Both the position numbers and the translations under genes were made by a program. A stretch of DNA of 64,000 bases from Comamonas sp. Y33R10-2. Its GTDB lineage: Bacteria > Pseudomonadota > Gammaproteobacteria > Burkholderiales > Burkholderiaceae_C. Shown in pieces: positions 60,066-64,000 of the stretch (position 1 is the first letter of the stretch; each line of letters begins with the position of its first letter). The notes beneath the pieces are model-generated. The model was not told the origin of the DNA, did not search any database, and saw only the letters and a program-made list of their open reading frames with translations. Location of the stretch: positions 1,488,001 to 1,552,000 of the forward strand of contig NZ_CP079925.1 in assembly GCF_019355935.1 (NCBI RefSeq). Reading direction: 5' to 3'.

Positions 60066-61421
60066 ATGGAAATCATTGCCAAACTCAGCATCTTGGCGGA
60101 CGCCGCTAAATACGACGCCAGCTGTGCCTCCAGCGGCGTCAAAGGGCGCAATTCGCTGGGCGGCAAGGGCATGGGCTCGTCTGAAGGCATGGGCATTTGC
60201 CACAGCTACGCGCCGGATGGGCGCTGTATCTCGCTGCTCAAAATTTTGCTAACCAATTTCTGCATTTACGACTGCCGCTACTGCATCAACCGCAAAAGCT
60301 CCAACGTGCAACGTGCGCGTTTTACGGCCGCTGAAGTGGTGGAGCTGACGCTGGACTTTTACCGCCGAAACTGTATTGAAGGCCTGTTTTTATCCAGCGG
60401 CATCATTCAGTCCAGCGACTACACCATGGAGCAAATGGTCGAAGTCGCGCGCAGCCTGCGCGAAGACCATGATTTTCGCGGCTACATCCACCTCAAAACC
60501 ATTCCCGATGCCGCGCCCGAACTGCTGGCGCTGGCGGGTCGCTATGCCGACCGGCTGAGCATCAATATTGAGCTGCCCACCCAGCAAGGTCTGCAGCAGC
60601 TAGCGCCTGAAAAAGACGCCAATCAGATTCAGACGGCCATGGGCGATGTAGCTCGGTTTATTCAGATTGCCAAGGACGAAGGGCGCTCACAAGCGGCCCG
60701 CAGCATCGTCTCTTTGCCCGGCGCGCAGCGCGTGCGCCGTGCCAAAGCGCCGCGTTACGCCCCCGGTGGCCAAAGCACTCAGATGATTGTGGGCGCTGAT
60801 GATTCCAGCGATGCAGCCATCTTGCAAACCAGCAGCGGCCTGTATGGCGGCCACCAGTTGCGGCGCGTGTATTACTCCGCCTTTAGCCCCATCCCCGATG
60901 CCTCGGCCGATCTCCCGCTACAGGCGCCGCCTCTGTTGCGCGAGCACAGGCTGTATCAAGCGGACTGGCTGATGCGTTTTTATGGCTTTGCCCATCAAGA
61001 AATTGTGTTGCCCGGCAGCGCCGGCATGCTGGACTTGGAGGTGGACCCAAAGCTTGCTTGGGCGCTGGCCAATCGCCAGCACTTTCCAGTCAACCTCAAC
61101 CTTGCGCCCAAAGAGTGGCTGCTGCGCGTGCCCGGCTTGGGGGTGCGCAGCGTGCAGCGCCTTTTGCTGGCGCGGCGTGGGCGCAGCTTGCGGTTAGCCG
61201 ACTTGCAGCAGCTGCGCACCGCCACGGCCAAGGTGCTGGCTTTTGTGGAGCTGACGGACTACCACCCGCGCCGCGCAGATTTGGAAAGCCCGATGTTGCG
61301 CCAGCAATTGCTGCAGCGCATGAATAACGGCGTCGTTCAACAAAAGCATAGCGGCATGCGATTGCCAGATACTGGCTTGAGCGCAAAAACAGCTCAACTC
61401 TCGTTGTTTGATGGATGGTGA
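60066..61421 (+). CDS. Putative DNA modification/repair radical SAM protein (TIGR03916 type)
   Basis: Radical SAM protein of 451 residues from the ATG at 60066 (a GTG at 60036 is in frame). The 4Fe-4S cysteines are Cys66, Cys70 and Cys73 in FCIYDCRYCINR. Conserved parts: ILADAAKYDASCASSG, EGLFLSSGIIQSSDYTMEQM, GYIHLKTIPDAAPELL and SINIELPTQQGL. Near residue 370 the helix-hairpin-helix LLRVPGLGVRSVQRLLLARR suggests DNA binding. The named family has no proven reaction. A partner DUF4130 gene follows 12 bases after its stop, and a LexA box lies upstream. Confidence 0.92.
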   Translation: MEIIAKLSILADAAKYDASCASSGVKGRNSLGGKGMGSSEGMGICHSYAPDGRCISLLKILLTNFCIYDCRYCINRKSSNVQRARFTAAEVVELTLDFYRRNCIEGLFLSSGIIQSSDYTMEQMVEVARSLREDHDFRGYIHLKTIPDAAPELLALAGRYADRLSINIELPTQQGLQQLAPEKDANQIQTAMGDVARFIQIAKDEGRSQAARSIVSLPGAQRVRRAKAPRYAPGGQSTQMIVGADDSSDAAILQTSSGLYGGHQLRRVYYSAFSPIPDASADLPLQAPPLLREHRLYQADWLMRFYGFAHQEIVLPGSAGMLDLEVDPKLAWALANRQHFPVNLNLAPKEWLLRVPGLGVRSVQRLLLARRGRSLRLADLQQLRTATAKVLAFVELTDYHPRRADLESPMLRQQLLQRMNNGVVQQKHSGMRLPDTGLSAKTAQLSLFDGW

Positions 61422-61433
61422 TAGGCGGTAAAG

Positions 61434-62348
61434 ATGGCAATGAAGAAAGAAACATCGAGTGACGCGAGCAATGCCGCATCTAGTGTTTTATCCAGCGAAT
61501 TTCTGGTGATTGAGCTAGAGCAGCCTGATGACTTCGACGGCTTTCGCCAAGCCGCCAAAGTGCTGCTGGCTTTGCGCGTGGAGCCTCATGCCGTGCGCTG
61601 GCGCTTTTGCCAGCCCCTAACCAAGCAAATGCAAGCGCAGGATTTGTTTGCAGCCGATGAGGCAGGCAGCGTAGTGGGCAGGGCGCTGACACCTGATGCA
61701 CTAGAGCAGTTGCCCTTGCCACCCGCGCAGCCGCTACGTTTAGGCAAAAGCCAGCTGTCAACCATGCGCTTAGCTTGCTGCCACATTTTGGAAGGCCGCT
61801 TTGCGTTGTGCTACCGCTGGCTGTATCGCTTGCAGGCTGACCCTAGGTTGCGGCTGGATGCGCTCGATAGCGATTGGCGCGAGATTGAGCGCTTGGCCAA
61901 AGCGGCGGGCCGCGAAATTCACAAAATGCATGCCTTTGTGCGCTTCAGGCCAGTGCCGGGAACTGAGACGCCAGCGGATGCTCAGCCCATGCAAATGGCC
62001 TGGTTTGAACCTGAGCACCATGTGCTGCGCGCTGCATCGGGCTTTTTTAGAAGGCGTTTTCCGAATATGCGCTGGGCCATTCTTACGCCGCAATGCAGTG
62101 TTTACTGGGATTTGGAGCAGTTGTTGATGGCCCCCGGCAGCACGGCTGACCAAGCCCCCGGCCCAGACGCGGGCGAGCAACTGTGGCTGACCTATTACCG
62201 ATCTACCTTCAACCCAGCGCGACTCAAAGAGCAAGCCATGCAGCGAGAGATGCCGCGCAAATACTGGAAAAACCTGCCTGAAGCGCAACTCATCAGTGAA
62301 CTGGTGGCAGGTGCCCGTGGTCGCACCCAGCGCATGTTGCAGATTTGA
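61434..62348 (+). CDS. TIGR03915/DUF4130 family protein, partner of the radical SAM protein
   Basis: Product of 304 residues, co-transcribed with the radical SAM gene. Motifs of the family seen by eye: HKMHAFVRFR, AWFEPEHHVLRAASGFFRRRFPNMRWAILTPQCSVYWD, and the C-terminal EQLWLTYYRSTFNPARLKEQAMQREMPRKYW with KNLPEA. In some bacteria this domain is fused to a uracil-DNA glycosylase domain; here the protein ends without it, so any glycosylase would be elsewhere. Cytosolic, function unknown. Confidence 0.9.
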   Translation: MAMKKETSSDASNAASSVLSSEFLVIELEQPDDFDGFRQAAKVLLALRVEPHAVRWRFCQPLTKQMQAQDLFAADEAGSVVGRALTPDALEQLPLPPAQPLRLGKSQLSTMRLACCHILEGRFALCYRWLYRLQADPRLRLDALDSDWREIERLAKAAGREIHKMHAFVRFRPVPGTETPADAQPMQMAWFEPEHHVLRAASGFFRRRFPNMRWAILTPQCSVYWDLEQLLMAPGSTADQAPGPDAGEQLWLTYYRSTFNPARLKEQAMQREMPRKYWKNLPEAQLISELVAGARGRTQRMLQI

Positions 62349-62597
62349 GGCTTGAGCCGGATGGGCGGTGTTTTGAGGACATGGCTTTGAAGCTGCCCTA
62401 AGGGGATGAAATACAGACTCTTACATGCTGACGGCCAGCCTTGTCTGTCAGGACCATCTTTGTATGATGAAACCAATGCTTTGCACAGCCTGTGCGCTTT
62501 GCAAAGCTGCGCGGTGGTCGTTTGGCCGCCTTTCGCAGGTGTTGCACTTTTGTTGGGCTCGGGCCATCTGGCCTATTCATGATCTCATGAGCCTTTA
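62349..62597. other. Intergenic region after the DUF4130 gene
   Basis: About 250 bases with no supported gene or clear terminator. A family 2 repeat follows. Confidence 0.35.
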
Positions 62598-62719
62598 GAG
62601 TCGCTCACGCAATCCTTGATACGTCACGGCTTGGCCTTGCCCTACTTATGTTCGGCCTGCGGCTTAGCGCTTCGTCTCAAACGTAGACCTTTGGTTTGCT
62701 CAGTTGTGTTAGCGGCTCT
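62598..62719. repeat. Family 2 repeat (about 120 bases)
   Basis: GAGTCGCTCACGCAATCCTTGATACGTCACGGC ... CGGCTTAGCGCTTCGTCTCAAACGTAGACCTTTGGTTTGCTCAGTTGTGTTAGCGGCTC. Same block order as 55071 and 55306; ends are inverted (GAGTCGCT and AGCGGCTC). Confidence 0.8.
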
Positions 62720-62828
62720 ACGAGGCTAACTCGCCGTCCTTCACGCAACGCTGCCTGCAGCAAGACTGGGTTTGCGGATGTTCGTATCTGAACTCTGCAT
62801 CCCCGGGCATTGATACAGGAGGGCGCTG

Positions 62829-64000
62829 ATGCTGTTTGAATCTCAAACGCTTTTGAACTGGTGCGTACTGGTGGCTGCAGCTGCCTTGCTGGGCCATTTG
62901 GTGCATCGATTTACAGGCTACCCACGTATGCTGGGCTACACCTTGGCCGGTCTGGTTGCCGGCTGGCTTGGTTTTGGTGATTTGCAATGGCCTTTGCAAG
63001 GCAGCACTTTGCTATTGCTGGAGCTGGCGGTGGGGGTAAGCCTGCTGCTGGCGGCCTCGCAAGTGTCTTTGTTTTGGTTGCTGCGCCAACCGTGGCTGCT
63101 GCTTCAAAGTCTGGGCGAGTCTTTGCTGACATGGGCTTTGGTCTGCGCTCTGCTGCGGCTTCTGGATTGGGATTGGCCCGTTGCTCTGGCAGTAGGTGTG
63201 ATTGCGATGGCCGCATCGCCCGCCGTGCTGCTTCGTATTGCTGATGATTTGCGCTCTAGTGGTTCAATCACTGACAGAAGCCTGCTGCTGGCCACAGTCA
63301 GCACCTGGCTGGCGTTGCTGGCTGCGTTGGTGTTGACTCTGGTTTTTGTCCCTGCATCAGCAGTATCAACTGTAGAGGCGAGTGGGCTGCAGTTTTCAGC
63401 GGCGGGCTTGGGGCAACTGCTACTGAGTATTCTTTTAACCCTTCTTTGGGCAGCGCTGCTGGCGCTGGCTTTTTGGCCTGTACTGCGCTGGAAGTCTTCG
63501 CGCAGCGACACAACGGCCATGTACCTGTTAGCGGCAGCGGTAGCGGTTTGCTTGCTCGCTCAGAAATGGGGTGGGTCAGCCGCTTTGTCCTTTATGGTCG
63601 CGGGCTTGCTGCTACGCAATTTAAGTCCCCAGCCCTTGATCTGGCCGCAGGCATTTCAGGCTGCCAATGCCATGCTTAACCTGCTGATGTTTGTGCTGGT
63701 GGCCAGCATGGCGGCCCAGGTCGGTTTGTCTTTTGCTTTGATTTCTGTAGTGGCAAGCGTATTTTTGGTAAGGCTTGCAGCCAAATTGGGCGCTGTTTTG
63801 CTACTAGGCCGCGGCACGGCGCTTGGCTGGCGTAAACAGTGGCCGGTGGCCTGCGCACAGGTGGCGTTGTCAGGCGTGGCCTTGCTCATGGTGTCTGCAC
63901 TGGTGCAGCAGTGGATGCTTGTCAATCTCGGCGTGGCCCAGCAAATTGCAGCCATCGCCTTGCCGTTGATTGCGCTGTGCGAGGTGTTAGGGGTACTGCT
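62829..64000 (+). CDS. Cation:proton antiporter, CPA2/KefB-like (partial, runs off right edge)
   Basis: The frame from the ATG at 62829 is open to the window end, about 390 residues. It consists of roughly eleven hydrophobic segments; features include VHRFTGYPRMLGYTLAGLVAG near the N-terminus, LELAVGVSLLLAA, IAMAASPAVLLRIADDLRSSG and VACAQVALSGVALLM, as in sodium/proton antiporters of the CPA2 group. The usual charged core aspartates are not clearly conserved by eye, so substrate and function are uncertain. A C-terminal regulatory domain, if any, is outside the window. Confidence 0.75.
   Translation, partial: MLFESQTLLNWCVLVAAAALLGHLVHRFTGYPRMLGYTLAGLVAGWLGFGDLQWPLQGSTLLLLELAVGVSLLLAASQVSLFWLLRQPWLLLQSLGESLLTWALVCALLRLLDWDWPVALAVGVIAMAASPAVLLRIADDLRSSGSITDRSLLLATVSTWLALLAALVLTLVFVPASAVSTVEASGLQFSAAGLGQLLLSILLTLLWAALLALAFWPVLRWKSSRSDTTAMYLLAAAVAVCLLAQKWGGSAALSFMVAGLLLRNLSPQPLIWPQAFQAANAMLNLLMFVLVASMAAQVGLSFALISVVASVFLVRLAAKLGAVLLLGRGTALGWRKQWPVACAQVALSGVALLMVSALVQQWMLVNLGVAQQIAAIALPLIALCEVLGVL

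Overview
The window looks like chromosomal DNA of a betaproteobacterium of the order Burkholderiales, most likely family Comamonadaceae (Comamonas or a close relative). This is inferred from the gene set (two unrelated isocitrate dehydrogenases, fused ArgA, lpxK-trm112-kdsB-adk order, ctaA-ctaB), the GC-rich codon use, and short intergenic palindromes of the ATAGCTGCTAGTCC type that I associate with that family. No phage, plasmid, complete insertion sequence, rRNA or CRISPR array was seen. One tRNA (Gln, TTG) is present.

Layout. 1-3308 (minus): ABC importer of the PhnC/PhnD/PhnE type, its fused permease cut by the left edge. 3602-4948: argA. 5299-8769 (minus): three-gene operon of zinc-ribbon/membrane proteins and a lipoprotein, function unknown. 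9513-13438: D-2-hydroxyacid dehydrogenase and monomeric isocitrate dehydrogenase in AT-richer surroundings. 13623-18220: small proteins, dimeric icd, DsbA-like protein, membrane-anchored aspartic protease. 18509-24917: AgcS symporter, selU, LysE exporter with divergent MocR regulator, and a lipoprotein with a duplicated 3' end. 24958-27509: lexA with two SOS boxes, and an asparaginase. 27593-30793 (minus): lpxK, trm112, kdsB, adk. 31220-33790: PAS-PAS-GAF-GGDEF-EAL protein. 33845-40874: valine-catabolism genes (mmsB, acyl-CoA dehydrogenase, mmsA) interleaved with small genes, plus a divergent LysR. 41025-47531: YbjQ protein, tRNA-Gln, Lrp regulator, metallophosphoesterase, autotransporter. 47701-49806: ctaB, ctaA. 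50244-54565: D-cysteine desulfhydrase and a four-gene polar amino acid ABC importer. 54668-59759: YjdM, DUF2798, and a LysR/DUF3100/M20 amidohydrolase cluster. 60012-62348: radical SAM plus DUF4130 pair behind a near-consensus LexA box. 62829 to the right edge: partial CPA2 antiporter.

How the genes work together. The best candidate for an under-described system is the SOS-box-controlled radical SAM/DUF4130 pair: lexA lies in the same window with matching boxes, so a DNA-damage role is a testable prediction. The binding protein at 2424 resembles the class called putative selenate-binding, and selU (selenium modification of tRNA) lies 17 kb away, so the two may share a selenium theme. The D-cysteine desulfhydrase beside an amino acid importer suggests uptake and breakdown of a D-amino acid. 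The zinc-ribbon operon is a compact unknown envelope module.

The window is rich in small repeats: at least three dispersed families (short hairpins, some inside coding sequence; a roughly 120-bp element; a 159-bp element with terminal inverted repeats), two recent tandem duplications (127 bp and 217 bp), and two in-frame hexamer tracts encoding low-complexity protein.
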